Shown: in pieces, positions 7,983-16,536 of the stretch
How the letters are laid out: each line of letters starts with the position of its first letter
Position numbering within the stretch: the first letter of the stretch is position 1
NCBI GenBank assembly: GCA_002482805.1
Contig: DLGR01000029.1
Coordinates: 1-31,558 of the forward strand
Length of the DNA stretch: 31,558 nt
Source of the DNA: Micavibrio sp. UBA7689
Lineage (GTDB): Bacteria > Pseudomonadota > Alphaproteobacteria > Micavibrionales > Micavibrionaceae
Reading direction: 5' to 3'
Program-made: the position numbers and the translations under genes
The notes under the pieces: generated by a model
The model's database searches: none
Told to the model about the DNA's origin: nothing
What the model saw: only the letters and a program-made list of their open reading frames with translations

Positions 7983-9335
7983 ATGACACGCAAAAATGAG
8001 GATGCCTCGCTCGGAAGCCAGTTGATGCGCTATGGCCGCGTCGGAGGAACCATGGCGGGGCTTGCCGCCCGCGTCGCAGGGGAAAAATATTTCGGAATCA
8101 AAATCGAACGCGGCGACCACGCACGCCAATTGACCGAAGCGCTCGGCAATCTCAAAGGCCCGCTCATGAAGGTCGGGCAAATTCTGGCAACGATCCCCGA
8201 AGCTCTTCCCGCTGAATACGCGCAGGATTTTCAAAACCTCCAATCGAACGCACCGCCGATGGGATGGCCGTTCGTCAAACGCCGCATGAAAACCGAACTC
8301 GGTGCCGATTGGGAATCCCGATTCAAATCCTTCGAAAAAGAAGCGGCGGCAGCGGCCAGCTTGGGGCAAGTACACAAAGCCGTGACGCATGACGGGCGAA
8401 AGGTTGCCTGCAAACTGCAATATCCCGATATGTCTTCCGCCATCGGCGCGGATTTGAATCAATTGAAAGTGATCTTTTCGATATACGAGCGTTACGACAA
8501 TGCCATCCAGACGAAATATATCCATGAGGAACTGGCGGCGCGGTTGTATGAGGAACTGGATTACTCACTTGAGGCACGTCATACGAAAATGTACGAACAC
8601 ATGCTCAAAGACGAAAAAGGCGTACATGTTCCCGAAGTGGTAGACGAATTATCCACGCAGCGCCTTCTCACCAGCACATGGCTGGACGGCGAAAAAATCT
8701 TGAATTTCAAAGACGCCACGGCAGCCGAGCGCAACACAATAGCCATGAACATGTTCCGCGCATGGTATGTTCCGCTTTATTATTACGGCATCATCCACGG
8801 CGATCCGCATCTCGGAAATTATTCCGTACGCAAGGATCATTCCATCAATCTGCTCGATTTCGGCTGCGTGCGCATATTCCCGCCGAAATTCGTAGGCGGC
8901 GTGATCGACCTCTACCACTCGCTGATGGAAAACGACATCAAACGCTCCGTCCACGCCTATGAAACATGGGGCTTCAACAATCTTTCCAAAGACCAGATAG
9001 AAACATTGAATATCTGGGCGCGTTTCCTCTACGCCCCGCTGATGGAAGACCGCGTACGCCCGATCGGCGAAGTCACGAATGGCGTGTTCGGCAAGGAAAC
9101 AGCGCAAAAAGTGCATGAAAAATTGCGTGAGGCAGGAAAAGCCGGCAACGGTGGAGTTACCATCCCGCGCGAATTCGTCTTCATGGATCGTGCTGCGCTC
9201 GGACTTGGTTCCGTATTCCTGCACTTAAAAGCGGAAATAAACTGGTACCGCGTGTTCAACGAAATGATTGCGGATTTTGATCTGGCAAAACTCGAAAAAC
9301 GCCAAAAAGACGTTCTCAAGAAGTTTAACGTTTAA
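7983..9335 (+). CDS. AarF/UbiB/ABC1-family atypical kinase-like protein
   Basis: The 450-residue protein shows the UbiB/COQ8 signatures in order: the KxGQ motif (KVGQ, residues 63-66), the Ala-rich nucleotide loop AAAAASLGQVH at 121-131, the VACKLQYP lysine near 144, HGDPHLGN at 272-279, and the metal-binding LLDFGC at 290-295. Such proteins support ubiquinone biosynthesis, probably through ATPase activity rather than protein phosphorylation. There are no C-terminal transmembrane helices of the kind in E. coli UbiB, so it resembles the soluble ABC1/COQ8 branch. The divergent COQ9 gene shares a 73-base intergenic control region. The stop overlaps the convergent binding-protein gene by 4 bases. 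Confidence 0.92.
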   Translation: MTRKNEDASLGSQLMRYGRVGGTMAGLAARVAGEKYFGIKIERGDHARQLTEALGNLKGPLMKVGQILATIPEALPAEYAQDFQNLQSNAPPMGWPFVKRRMKTELGADWESRFKSFEKEAAAAASLGQVHKAVTHDGRKVACKLQYPDMSSAIGADLNQLKVIFSIYERYDNAIQTKYIHEELAARLYEELDYSLEARHTKMYEHMLKDEKGVHVPEVVDELSTQRLLTSTWLDGEKILNFKDATAAERNTIAMNMFRAWYVPLYYYGIIHGDPHLGNYSVRKDHSINLLDFGCVRIFPPKFVGGVIDLYHSLMENDIKRSVHAYETWGFNNLSKDQIETLNIWARFLYAPLMEDRVRPIGEVTNGVFGKETAQKVHEKLREAGKAGNGGVTIPREFVFMDRAALGLGSVFLHLKAEINWYRVFNEMIADFDLAKLEKRQKDVLKKFNV

Positions 9336-10165
9336 GGCTGATAGCCTTTCGCGACTTTCTTGAAAACCTTCCCGTCGGGATCGTATTTTTTCAAAATCTT
9401 ATCCATCTGCCCGTTTTCGATGACATCGATTAACGCGGAATCCAGCATGGTTTTCAAATCATTTTCGCCCATCTTCATGGCAAGAGTGTTTTGATACACA
9501 TTGACAGGCTCAGGCGTGGGAACGCGTCTGATTTTTCCGGGATTTTTGGCCATGTAATCTTCGGCGGCGCCGGACTCACTCAAAAATACATCGGCTTTTC
9601 CCGCCGCCACGTCTTCTATCTGCTGGGAAAGCTGCGTCATATTGGGAAGTTCGATGAGTTTTGCATTAGGAAACTCGTTGCGCGCGACGGAAGAAGACAT
9701 CTGCCCGTCCGCGGAAATAATGCTGACCTTAGCATCGTTGATCAACATGATATCCTTATCGAACCGCTTATCATCGATACGGACATACGCATTCATCTGG
9801 CTAAAAACGAACGGCATGGTATAGGTCAGGCGTTTGGCTTCCAATGGCAGGCGCCAGAAACCGATGCAAGTCACATCGAAACGCTCGGCCTCTAGATCGG
9901 CGATGGAAGTGGCAAAGCCGAATTCCGCCGTCCATTCGATTTTTAATTGCAGACTTTTCGCCACGGCGTTGATAACGTCTGCGGCAATGCCGGTCATCTC
10001 GCCCGTGTTGGGATCTTTGGAAAGCATAGGCGGATATAAGGCATAACCGCAACGTATGATGCCCGTTTTCATCACGCGCTCATAAGCGGATTTATATTCT
10101 TCTGCCGCCTGCGCCACGGATGCGCCTACCATCAGAACCAAAAACGTCATCGCGATAAATTTCAT
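9332..10165 (-). CDS. Periplasmic solute-binding protein, amino-acid type (SBP family 3)
   Basis: From ATG 10165 (preceded by GGGGA) the protein has 277 residues. It begins with a Sec signal peptide MKFIAMTFLVLMVGASVAQA. The mature part has the family 3 pattern: RCGYALYPPML, TGEMTGIAADVINAVAKSL, FDVTCIGFWRLPLEAKRLTYTMPF, and a second lobe with GQMSSSVARNEFP and GKADVFLSE. These proteins bind amino acids or related solutes in the periplasm. No permease or ATPase partner is nearby. Instead it follows the antiporter gene by 13 bases and is probably cotranscribed with it. The ligand cannot be predicted; a substrate-binding protein acting without its own transporter, or with one elsewhere, is possible. 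Confidence 0.88.
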   Translation of the reverse strand: MKFIAMTFLVLMVGASVAQAAEEYKSAYERVMKTGIIRCGYALYPPMLSKDPNTGEMTGIAADVINAVAKSLQLKIEWTAEFGFATSIADLEAERFDVTCIGFWRLPLEAKRLTYTMPFVFSQMNAYVRIDDKRFDKDIMLINDAKVSIISADGQMSSSVARNEFPNAKLIELPNMTQLSQQIEDVAAGKADVFLSESGAAEDYMAKNPGKIRRVPTPEPVNVYQNTLAMKMGENDLKTMLDSALIDVIENGQMDKILKKYDPDGKVFKKVAKGYQP

Positions 10166-10178
10166 AAAATCCCCCGTC

Positions 10179-11888
10179 TTAAAAATCGGTCTTGCTGAGC
10201 GGTACCACGCCGCTGCGTATATGTTCCAGATAGTGAATGATGGCGCGGCCCATTTCACGGGCAGGCGTGGTTACAAAATCCACTTTTTGCGAATGGAAAT
10301 AATAAACTTCGGCGTCATTATGGGCGCGAACGACAACATGAATGTTGGATTTCAATTCCCGTGCCGTCTCCAGAATTCTACGCCCTTCAAAAGAATCCGG
10401 CACGGCGATAACGATGGATGATGCCTTGTCAATCGCGGCCTGACGCAAGGTTTCTGCATGCGTGGCGTCGCCCGTGATGGCGTGGTAGCCCAGTTCACGC
10501 AACATTTCCACGCGCTCGCGGTTCGCATCGACGATAACCAGATCCATTTGCGCATCCAGAATATTGTCGCAAATCTCGCGCCCTATCTGGCCGTATCCGA
10601 CGACAATAACCAGATCGCGGTGCAGCTCCGCATGTTCGCTTTGCGCCAGATGCGATAGATTGCTGTCGCGTAGATCGAGACTTTTGGAAAAACGCGGATG
10701 CCGCACAGCAAAGGCATGCACGCTGTTGATGGCATTAAATAGAAAGGGATTAAGCGCAATGGAGAACAAGGCCCCTGCCAATATCAGATCACGTCCTTCG
10801 GGCGGCAATATTCCGTACAAAACACCAAGCCCGACGAGGATAAAGGAAAATTCGCCTATCTGCGCAAGGCCTGCGGAAACCAGCAATCCGGTTTTCAGCG
10901 GATAACCGAACATAATAACGATGAGCAGCGCAATAATGGATTTCCCGATAACGATGATAAGCACAACCATCAAAACATTCAGCGGTTGTTCCACAAGAAT
11001 GGCGGGATTGAAAAGCATACCCACCGCCACGAAGAACAAAACCGCGAACGCGTCTTGGAACGGCAACGCACGGTCGGCAACTTCGTGGTTCATATCGGAT
11101 TCACGGATCATCATGCCGGCAAAGAAAGCGCCCAATGCAAAGGAAACACCGAACAATTCCGAGGCTCCGTAGGCAACACCGACAGCAACCGCGAACACGG
11201 CGAGCGTGAACAATTCACGCGATTTGGTTTTGGCCGTGATTTTTAAAAGCCACGGCAAAAGCCTTTTACCGCCCACCAGCATGACGATAAAAAACATTCC
11301 CACTTTGACAATCGCAATAGCCAACTGCATCAGGGGCGAATGCGCCGCCTCATCACTGCCTGTAACATTCGGCGCCAAAGCAGGAAGCATTATAAGGGCA
11401 AGGATCATGGCCAGATCTTCAACGATCAGCCATCCAACGGCTATTTGGCCGTTCGATGACTGCGTCAGGGAATGTTCTTCAAGCGCGCGAAGCAGAACAA
11501 CCGTGCTGGCAACGGAAAGCGCAAGGCCGAATAAAATTCCGCTCGGTAAAGACCAACCAAGCATGTGGCCCATAAACGCACCCATACCTGTAGCGACCAA
11601 AATCTGTCCCACCGCACCGGGAATGGCGATGCCCTTCACTTCCATCAGGTCTTTAATGGAAAAGTGCAGACCCACACCGAACATCAGAAGAACGATGCCG
11701 ATTTCGGCAAGCTGGTTCGCCATGGAAATGTCGGCGGTGAACCCCGGGGTGAAGGGGCCGAGCAAAATACCCGCGATCAAATATCCGACGATGGGCGAGA
11801 GACGGAGCCGCACGGCTATCAACCCGAATATATACGCCGCAGTCAAACCGAGCGCGATCGTGGTTACCAAGGGAAGATTGTCATGCAT
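10179..11888 (-). CDS. CPA2-family cation/proton antiporter with TrkA-N domain (YbaL/KefB-like)
   Basis: From ATG 11888 the protein has 569 residues. The first 380 or so form about twelve membrane segments with CPA2 motifs such as VRLRLSPIVGYLIAGILLGP, LLMFGVGLHFS, ASTVVLLRALEE and the ion-path GVSFALGAFFAGMMIRES. A cytoplasmic Rossmann RCK/TrkA-N domain follows with VIVVGYGQIGREICDNI and DANRERVEMLRELGYHAITGDAT. This architecture is that of E. coli YbaL and KefB/KefC, which exchange K+ (or Na+) for protons under nucleotide or glutathione-type ligand control. The C-terminus is soluble. It is the first gene of a likely two-gene unit with the downstream binding protein. Confidence 0.93.
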   Translation of the reverse strand: MHDNLPLVTTIALGLTAAYIFGLIAVRLRLSPIVGYLIAGILLGPFTPGFTADISMANQLAEIGIVLLMFGVGLHFSIKDLMEVKGIAIPGAVGQILVATGMGAFMGHMLGWSLPSGILFGLALSVASTVVLLRALEEHSLTQSSNGQIAVGWLIVEDLAMILALIMLPALAPNVTGSDEAAHSPLMQLAIAIVKVGMFFIVMLVGGKRLLPWLLKITAKTKSRELFTLAVFAVAVGVAYGASELFGVSFALGAFFAGMMIRESDMNHEVADRALPFQDAFAVLFFVAVGMLFNPAILVEQPLNVLMVVLIIVIGKSIIALLIVIMFGYPLKTGLLVSAGLAQIGEFSFILVGLGVLYGILPPEGRDLILAGALFSIALNPFLFNAINSVHAFAVRHPRFSKSLDLRDSNLSHLAQSEHAELHRDLVIVVGYGQIGREICDNILDAQMDLVIVDANRERVEMLRELGYHAITGDATHAETLRQAAIDKASSIVIAVPDSFEGRRILETARELKSNIHVVVRAHNDAEVYYFHSQKVDFVTTPAREMGRAIIHYLEHIRSGVVPLSKTDF

Positions 11889-11961
11889 AGGAAAAGGCTC
11901 TTTATCCGTTTCACAATAAGGATAAAGCAAATAAAACCTTGTTCAAGCGGGAACATTTTGA

Positions 11962-13248
11962 TTAGCCGAGCGTTATGCGCGCGCTCCTCAAAGGGCTTGC
12001 CGCAGTCGCATTTCCCACTGCATTCGTGCCGTTATCAAGCAAATGGGTGCCGTCATTGGTCATACGGTTTGCAACCCCGTTGGTTTTCCACAAATTCGGA
12101 TCGGTATCTAGCACGGCGGACATGCTCGCAAAGGCCTCGATAGTGGTACCGACTTGGGTGGAAAACCACGCATTCATCTGGTCGACCTTTCCGCCGGTAT
12201 CCCAATCCGCCGTAGCGGGTGTTTGATTTCCCGTCGTGGCCCAATTGTCCGTACTGGTAGTTTTGGCCATAAGCTGGGTGCGTATAATTTTTTGTATGCC
12301 GTTGCTTTTTAACGTGGTCCACAGCGCGGCGATATTGCTTTGCATGCTGGCAACGGATGTCGTGCTGATATTGTTAGTCAAAATCTGTTCCACGGCTCTG
12401 TTGGCATATTGGATCCATGAACGCCATTTCGTGTTAACGCCTGTGATGCTGCCGAGACTTGCGCTCGATCTGCCGAAATTGCACGAAGGCACAGGATCGG
12501 AAAAACTATTATGCATGGCGCGCTGGAAAAATCCGCGGCCGAACGCACCTTGTGATGTATCGTCGAACGCGCCGTACAAAATAGAATCTCCTATGCCGAA
12601 ATACTGCACACCGTCCACGAAAGGTTGGCCCAACAAAATAGGCATATGGATATTCGCTGAGGTAAAGGGCGCCGTGCCGGTGAAGGTAAAAATCCCACCC
12701 GCATAAATGTTGGATGGGGTTGTGTTCGCGCTGGCATAAAATCCGCTTTGGGCGCCCGAAACTTCCGCCACCAGAAAGCCACCCACAGGAACTTTGTCAC
12801 CTCCGGCAGGCACGGAAATGATGCCTTTGATCCATATTTCATCGCCCCTGTCCAACGTGGTTCCGAAAGCGGAAGCCAAAATACTATCCGACAGAACATG
12901 GTTGTCGCCGTTGGCGAGCGTCTTCGTGACTGAACCGCCATCCCATGTAATGGGAACTATGGCACCGTTGGGCACTTCAATGCACACGCCTTCATACGTG
13001 ATGGCATTGCCGGTGTTGGTTTCGCCGTTGGATTGCAGATGCCAATTTTGTGTTCCCAGCCTGAGTGAATACATGTTAGCGCCCAGCACCTGTTTGCCGC
13101 GGAAATAGTAACGGTTGCACCCGCCGATTCCGCCCGCGCTTTCATAAACACGGTTCTGCACCGAAGCAAAACGCAATGGCGTGGAAGGCGGTGCCGAAGC
13201 CGGCTTTTTCTTGAATTGCCCGAATGCGGGCTTGGAATTCACGTGCAT
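11962..13248 (-). CDS. SGNH/GDSL-type hydrolase with N-terminal beta domain
   Basis: From ATG 13248, preceded by GAAAGG, the protein has 428 residues. Residues about 30-210 look like beta-rich, Gly/Thr/Ser-rich modules. Then YFGIGDSILYG (residues 216-226) gives the GDS nucleophile block with Ser222, and near the C-terminus NDGTHLL (398-404) supplies the Asp399/His402 pair. This order is that of SGNH esterases, and the N-terminal beta domain recalls tail-fibre or polysaccharide-acting enzymes. No signal peptide is evident from this start. A terminator-like hairpin sits just before the ATG, which is unusual. Substrate unknown; a carbohydrate esterase is one reasonable guess. Confidence 0.7.
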   Translation of the reverse strand: MHVNSKPAFGQFKKKPASAPPSTPLRFASVQNRVYESAGGIGGCNRYYFRGKQVLGANMYSLRLGTQNWHLQSNGETNTGNAITYEGVCIEVPNGAIVPITWDGGSVTKTLANGDNHVLSDSILASAFGTTLDRGDEIWIKGIISVPAGGDKVPVGGFLVAEVSGAQSGFYASANTTPSNIYAGGIFTFTGTAPFTSANIHMPILLGQPFVDGVQYFGIGDSILYGAFDDTSQGAFGRGFFQRAMHNSFSDPVPSCNFGRSSASLGSITGVNTKWRSWIQYANRAVEQILTNNISTTSVASMQSNIAALWTTLKSNGIQKIIRTQLMAKTTSTDNWATTGNQTPATADWDTGGKVDQMNAWFSTQVGTTIEAFASMSAVLDTDPNLWKTNGVANRMTNDGTHLLDNGTNAVGNATAASPLRSARITLG

Positions 13249-13263
13249 AAAAAAACCTTTCGA

Positions 13264-13298
13264 AAACAAAAAACCCCGCGCGAAAAAGCGAAGGGTTT
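13264..13298 (-). terminator. Terminator-like hairpin directly before the SGNH gene
   Basis: On the minus strand AAACCC pairs with GGGTTT and an inner CGC/GCG pairs around a T-rich loop, with one mismatch between the two helices. TTTTTTG and further T runs follow. It ends about 15 bases before the SGNH start codon, leaving no room for a promoter in between. Confidence 0.6.
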
Positions 13299-13312
13299 GA
13301 AAAACCTGATGA

Positions 13313-13343
13313 AAATAAAAAAAACGGACGCAATGCGCCCGTT
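13313..13343 (-). terminator. Rho-independent terminator after tRNA-Arg
   Basis: On the minus strand a 9-bp stem (AACGGGCGC and GCGTCCGTT, one mismatch, three-base loop) is followed by a run of eight T. It lies about 70 bases after the 3' end of the tRNA and is its natural terminator. Confidence 0.8.
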
Positions 13344-13411
13344 CACAAAAAAACACTATCAAAAGTTGTTGGAAAAATCAATAAGAATTTAGTTGGCTGC
13401 AATCAAGAAAA

Positions 13412-13488
13412 TGGCGCAACCGATGAGATTCGAACTCATGACCTCGTCCTTCGGAGGGACGCGCTCTATCCAGCTGAGCTACGGCTGC
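13412..13488 (-). tRNA. tRNA-Arg (anticodon CCG)
   Basis: Read on the minus strand, the acceptor stem GCAGCCG pairs with CGGTTGC (one G-U), the D arm is GCTC/GAGC, the anticodon stem CGTCC/GGACG encloses the loop CTCCGAA giving anticodon CCG (reads CGG), and the T arm ATGAG/CTCAT encloses TTCGAAT. The discriminator is G and CCA is encoded (13412-13414). A promoter lies just upstream and a terminator downstream, so it is an independent unit. Confidence 0.97.
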
Positions 13489-13503
13489 ACGTTATAAGGC
13501 TGA

Positions 13504-13531
13504 TTAATATGGGATAACGGGCAGTTGTCAA
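13504..13531 (-). promoter_or_regulatory. Promoter of tRNA-Arg
   Basis: On the minus strand the consensus TTGACA (13526-13531) and TATTAA (13504-13509) are separated by 16 bases. The expected start falls within about 10 bases of the mature tRNA 5' end. Confidence 0.75.
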
Positions 13532-13537
13532 GGCGCG

Positions 13538-14554
13538 CTATGACGGCCGGAGCACAGACTTCTCGATTTCGCGCCAAACATCGTAACTCGGGGCCAGTTG
13601 ACGGCCTCTTTTAAGCGTTTCCGACAATTCATGCGCTTTTGGTTTGAGCTTGGCAAAATTACGCTCTTCCTTGTACTGCAAAACAAGACCTCTTTGCGCA
13701 CCCGCCAGCTTGGCGTAGTAACTCGGATTATTGGGGCTGACAGACAGAGCATATTTATATTGTTCTTCCGCTCTGGCAAAATCGCCCAGATTTTCGGAAT
13801 ATTTTCCAGCCAATATAAGACCGTCGCGGTTGCCCGGCAAATTGACGTCGTTTTGATTGGCCGCAGTCTTGGGACCAAGGAAAGCAAGGAAATCACGAAT
13901 GCGTGTCATTTTGTCACGGTCGTCCTGACGTTTCAGGTTCGAATAAAGAAATTCTGCATGTTCGTAGAATCCTTCGGCAACTCTGCGGCGCGATTTGGCA
14001 ACTTCTACCTTGGTTTCTTCCGGGCTCTTGCCGGCGCGACCCGCTTCGGTCTCGGCCACTTTTTGTCTGTCCGCAGCACAGGCGGCCATCACCGCCTTTC
14101 CGTCGCCGCCCAGATCAAGATCGTTTTCTATCTGCAGCACCATGCATTTTACGTGCGAGGGTTTGCTGGCTCTTGCAGTATCGATAAAGCCTTTGGCTTT
14201 TTCATGCTGGCCGCTATACATGCTGAGTTCGGCCATCAAAATTTGTGTTTCAAAACTCGGCTTTGCATCGGATGCGCCATAGAATTTTTCAAGGGCGTTC
14301 AGTGCGAAAGAAATATTGTTCTGCCTTTTATCTTCCCATGCTTCGATGCGCTTGGGATTTATGTTTGCAAGACGGCGCGTACATTGCGCGAACTCCACGC
14401 ACAATTCACCCGACAGAACTTGCTTGGATCGCGGTCCGGGAATTTGTTGGGCCAGTGAATCCCATTGGACGATAAGCTCGTCCGCCTGCGCTTGCGCGCG
14501 GTCGGCTATCGCCGCTCTTCCACCGCCTTTTGGTGCTCCGTCTGAAAACGTCAT
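13538..14554 (-). CDS. TPR-like repeat protein of unknown function
   Basis: This 338-residue protein has no signal peptide or membrane segment. Helical-repeat character is clear: ETQILMAELSMYSGQHEKAKGFIDTARASKPSHVKCMVLQIE near residues 100-145 and GKYSENLGDFARAEEQYKYALSVSPNNPSYYAKLAGAQ near 250-290 read as TPR units with the usual small, aromatic and proline positions. The middle is charged (KSRRRVAEGFYEHAEFLYSNLKRQDDRDKM). Four cysteines are scattered. It probably acts as a cytoplasmic protein-interaction scaffold, but no partner is indicated by the neighbours. The ATG at 14554 is preceded by GGGCAGG. The 89-base gap to the ABC gene upstream is AT-rich and could hold a promoter. Confidence 0.75.
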   Translation of the reverse strand: MTFSDGAPKGGGRAAIADRAQAQADELIVQWDSLAQQIPGPRSKQVLSGELCVEFAQCTRRLANINPKRIEAWEDKRQNNISFALNALEKFYGASDAKPSFETQILMAELSMYSGQHEKAKGFIDTARASKPSHVKCMVLQIENDLDLGGDGKAVMAACAADRQKVAETEAGRAGKSPEETKVEVAKSRRRVAEGFYEHAEFLYSNLKRQDDRDKMTRIRDFLAFLGPKTAANQNDVNLPGNRDGLILAGKYSENLGDFARAEEQYKYALSVSPNNPSYYAKLAGAQRGLVLQYKEERNFAKLKPKAHELSETLKRGRQLAPSYDVWREIEKSVLRPS

Positions 14555-14643
14555 AACCTGCCCTAGCCCTTATTCTTTAAAATAGAGGAGGAAAATACAT
14601 AATATTGTTAATTATGTCAATAAATTAAGTGTGGTTTTTTTGG

Positions 14644-15591
14644 TTAACGGGCCGGCAAAGGCGCAGGATCCCTCGTTAATTGAAGAAATACGTCTTCCAG
14701 ATCGCTTTCCTGCGTCGATATGTCGACGATGCCGTAACCGGCCTTCTGGACAATCTCGATCAAATGACCCGCCGACATTTCCTTCGGCGCGTATCCTATG
14801 CGCAAGGATAGCTCGTCATCCCTGCACACTTTGTAGCCTGCCAATGCGGGAATATCGCCTACGGGGCGATCGAGACGGAAAATTATTTCCTTTGAATCCA
14901 GTCTACCGACCAGATCCTTTTTGCTTTCATTCACGATGATGCGGCCATGGTTGATGATGGCGATGGAATCGCACAGCTCTTCCGCTTCTTCTAGATAATG
15001 CGTGGTGAGCAAAACGGTCACGCCGCGCTGGTTGAGCATTTTTACACGCTCCCACATCATCTGACGCAGCTCGACATCCACACCCGCGGTGGGCTCATCC
15101 AGAATCAGGATCGGCGGGGTATGCACCAAAGCCTTCGCCACCAGCAGACGGCGTTTCATCCCGCCGGAAAGCGAGCGCGTATAAGCATCGGCTTTGTCCG
15201 CGAGGCCCACCAGATCAAGGAGCTCCATGCTTTTGCGTTCCGCTTTAGGCACGCCGTACATGCCCGCCTGAATATCAAGCAAGCGACGGGGTGAAAAGAA
15301 CGGATCGTAATTGATTTCCTGCGGCACGATGCCGATGGCGGCTTTCGCGTTTTCGGGCTCGACATCGATATCGCGGTCCCACAATTTCACGGTACCCGAT
15401 GTTTTGACGACCAATCCCGCCATAATATTAATGAGCGTGGATTTGCCCGCGCCGTTGGGGCCGAGCAATCCGAAGATGGAGCCTTTGGGAATATTCAGCG
15501 ACAGATCATGCAACGCAATTTTCGCGGGCGATTTACCCGACGCGGCATAAGTTTTGTTCAGATTTGAAATTTCAATGGCGTTACTGGTCAT
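14644..15591 (-). CDS. ABC transporter ATP-binding protein (drug/antibiotic exporter type)
   Basis: The 315-residue ATPase has Walker A GPNGAGKST (44-52), the Q-loop IVPQE near 88-92, the signature LSGGM (141-145), Walker B ILILDEP (161-167) and the switch histidine TTHYLEEAEEL near 198. The LDEPTAGVD-type D-loop, the IINHGRIIV segment and a C-terminal extension ending in DLEDVFLQLTRDP are typical of the DrrA/YadG/CcmA-like subfamily that pairs with an ABC-2 permease. No permease gene adjoins it in this window, so its partner must be encoded elsewhere. Its start overlaps the end of the hydrolase gene by 11 bases, implying translational coupling. Confidence 0.9.
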   Translation of the reverse strand: MTSNAIEISNLNKTYAASGKSPAKIALHDLSLNIPKGSIFGLLGPNGAGKSTLINIMAGLVVKTSGTVKLWDRDIDVEPENAKAAIGIVPQEINYDPFFSPRRLLDIQAGMYGVPKAERKSMELLDLVGLADKADAYTRSLSGGMKRRLLVAKALVHTPPILILDEPTAGVDVELRQMMWERVKMLNQRGVTVLLTTHYLEEAEELCDSIAIINHGRIIVNESKKDLVGRLDSKEIIFRLDRPVGDIPALAGYKVCRDDELSLRIGYAPKEMSAGHLIEIVQKAGYGIVDISTQESDLEDVFLQLTRDPAPLPAR

Positions 15592-16534
15592 GTTTGAACT
15601 CTCCGTCCCCGTTCAGATATGTGCCGAAAGCGCCGCCGGTCAACCAGTTCGCGGCAGCTTTGTCTCCTTTTAATTTGCCATCCCAATAGGCCAGCGACGC
15701 GATCTTGATGATCGCTTCGTGTTTGGCACGGTTCGGATTCTGGCCCAATTTGCCGCGGCTGCCGTTATAAATCATGTGGTCGCCGTCTTTGAGGACCAGA
15801 AGCATCTTCTCGGCCTTGTGTGAATAATCATACACGGCCAGACGGCGTTCATAGCCGAACCCTTCGACCGGGGAGGAATCATCGGTGCCTGTCATATGGA
15901 ACAACGGACGATCGATGCCGCCATAAATGCGGTCGGGTAATTCGCCCGTCAAATGAAAGGCAGGCACGGGGGAATATAAAATCCCCGCTTTGAAACGCGA
16001 ATCGGAATAATCCTGCAAAATCCCCTGCTCGTCGGGGAATTGCTGGCCGCACAACACTTGCGTCGTCATCGCCCCGAACGAATGCCCCGACATGCCGACG
16101 GTTTTGAAATCGATCGCGGGAATTTCAGGATGCTGGGCAAACCATTCTTGAATATTATCGAGCACGAAGGGCACATCGCCGAAACGTGCAAGGCTCGCGG
16201 AACGCGGAATGGTCAGCGCCTTGATAATGTCCCACGGATGGCCATCCTTGCCTTCCCACAATGCGGAATCCGTGCCTGCATGCTGGACATGCAAGACGGC
16301 ATAGCCATGCCCCGCGATGAAACGCGAAATGAATGCCGCGCCGTCGATGCTGCCGCCCAAACCATGCGACCACACGATCAACGGCAAAACACCAACACTA
16401 TGATTGTCGGGATAATAAAATTTGATAGGCACCACGCGGTTGCCGCGCACGGAATCGGTTAAGGAACCGCGCAGCATTTTTACCGCGTGCGGTTCGTGGT
16501 CCGGCGCGATATCAGGCCGCCAGAGAACGGACAT
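15581..16534 (-). CDS. Alpha/beta hydrolase (dienelactone/PAF-acetylhydrolase-like)
   Basis: The 317-residue protein has the alpha/beta-hydrolase layout: LPLIVWSHGLGGS (50-62) forms the oxyanion strand, GMSGHSFGAM (147-156) the nucleophile elbow with Ser152, TGTDDSSPVEG (215-225) the acid region with Asp218 or Asp219, and LKDGDHMIYNG (248-258) the histidine, His253. No signal peptide is seen, so it is probably cytoplasmic. The combination resembles the platelet-activating-factor acetylhydrolase/chlorophyllase-type clan in bacteria. It starts 2 bases after the sspB stop and overlaps the ABC ATPase gene, so it lies inside a compact operon. Substrate unknown. Confidence 0.88.
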   Translation of the reverse strand: MSVLWRPDIAPDHEPHAVKMLRGSLTDSVRGNRVVPIKFYYPDNHSVGVLPLIVWSHGLGGSIDGAAFISRFIAGHGYAVLHVQHAGTDSALWEGKDGHPWDIIKALTIPRSASLARFGDVPFVLDNIQEWFAQHPEIPAIDFKTVGMSGHSFGAMTTQVLCGQQFPDEQGILQDYSDSRFKAGILYSPVPAFHLTGELPDRIYGGIDRPLFHMTGTDDSSPVEGFGYERRLAVYDYSHKAEKMLLVLKDGDHMIYNGSRGKLGQNPNRAKHEAIIKIASLAYWDGKLKGDKAAANWLTGGAFGTYLNGDGEFKHDQ

Positions 16535-16536
16535 GA

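Noticed and set aside
7910..7993. Upstream extension of COQ9
   Set aside because: It overlaps the UbiB-like start on the other strand and the family begins near MATSNEQ.
11206..11919. Plus-strand frame of 237 codons
   Set aside because: Antisense shadow of the antiporter membrane domain; no family pattern.
13412..13488. tRNA-Arg as an integration site for a mobile element carrying the SGNH gene
   Set aside because: No integrase is present and I find no direct repeat of the tRNA 3' end near the far end of the SGNH gene (about 11940-11962).
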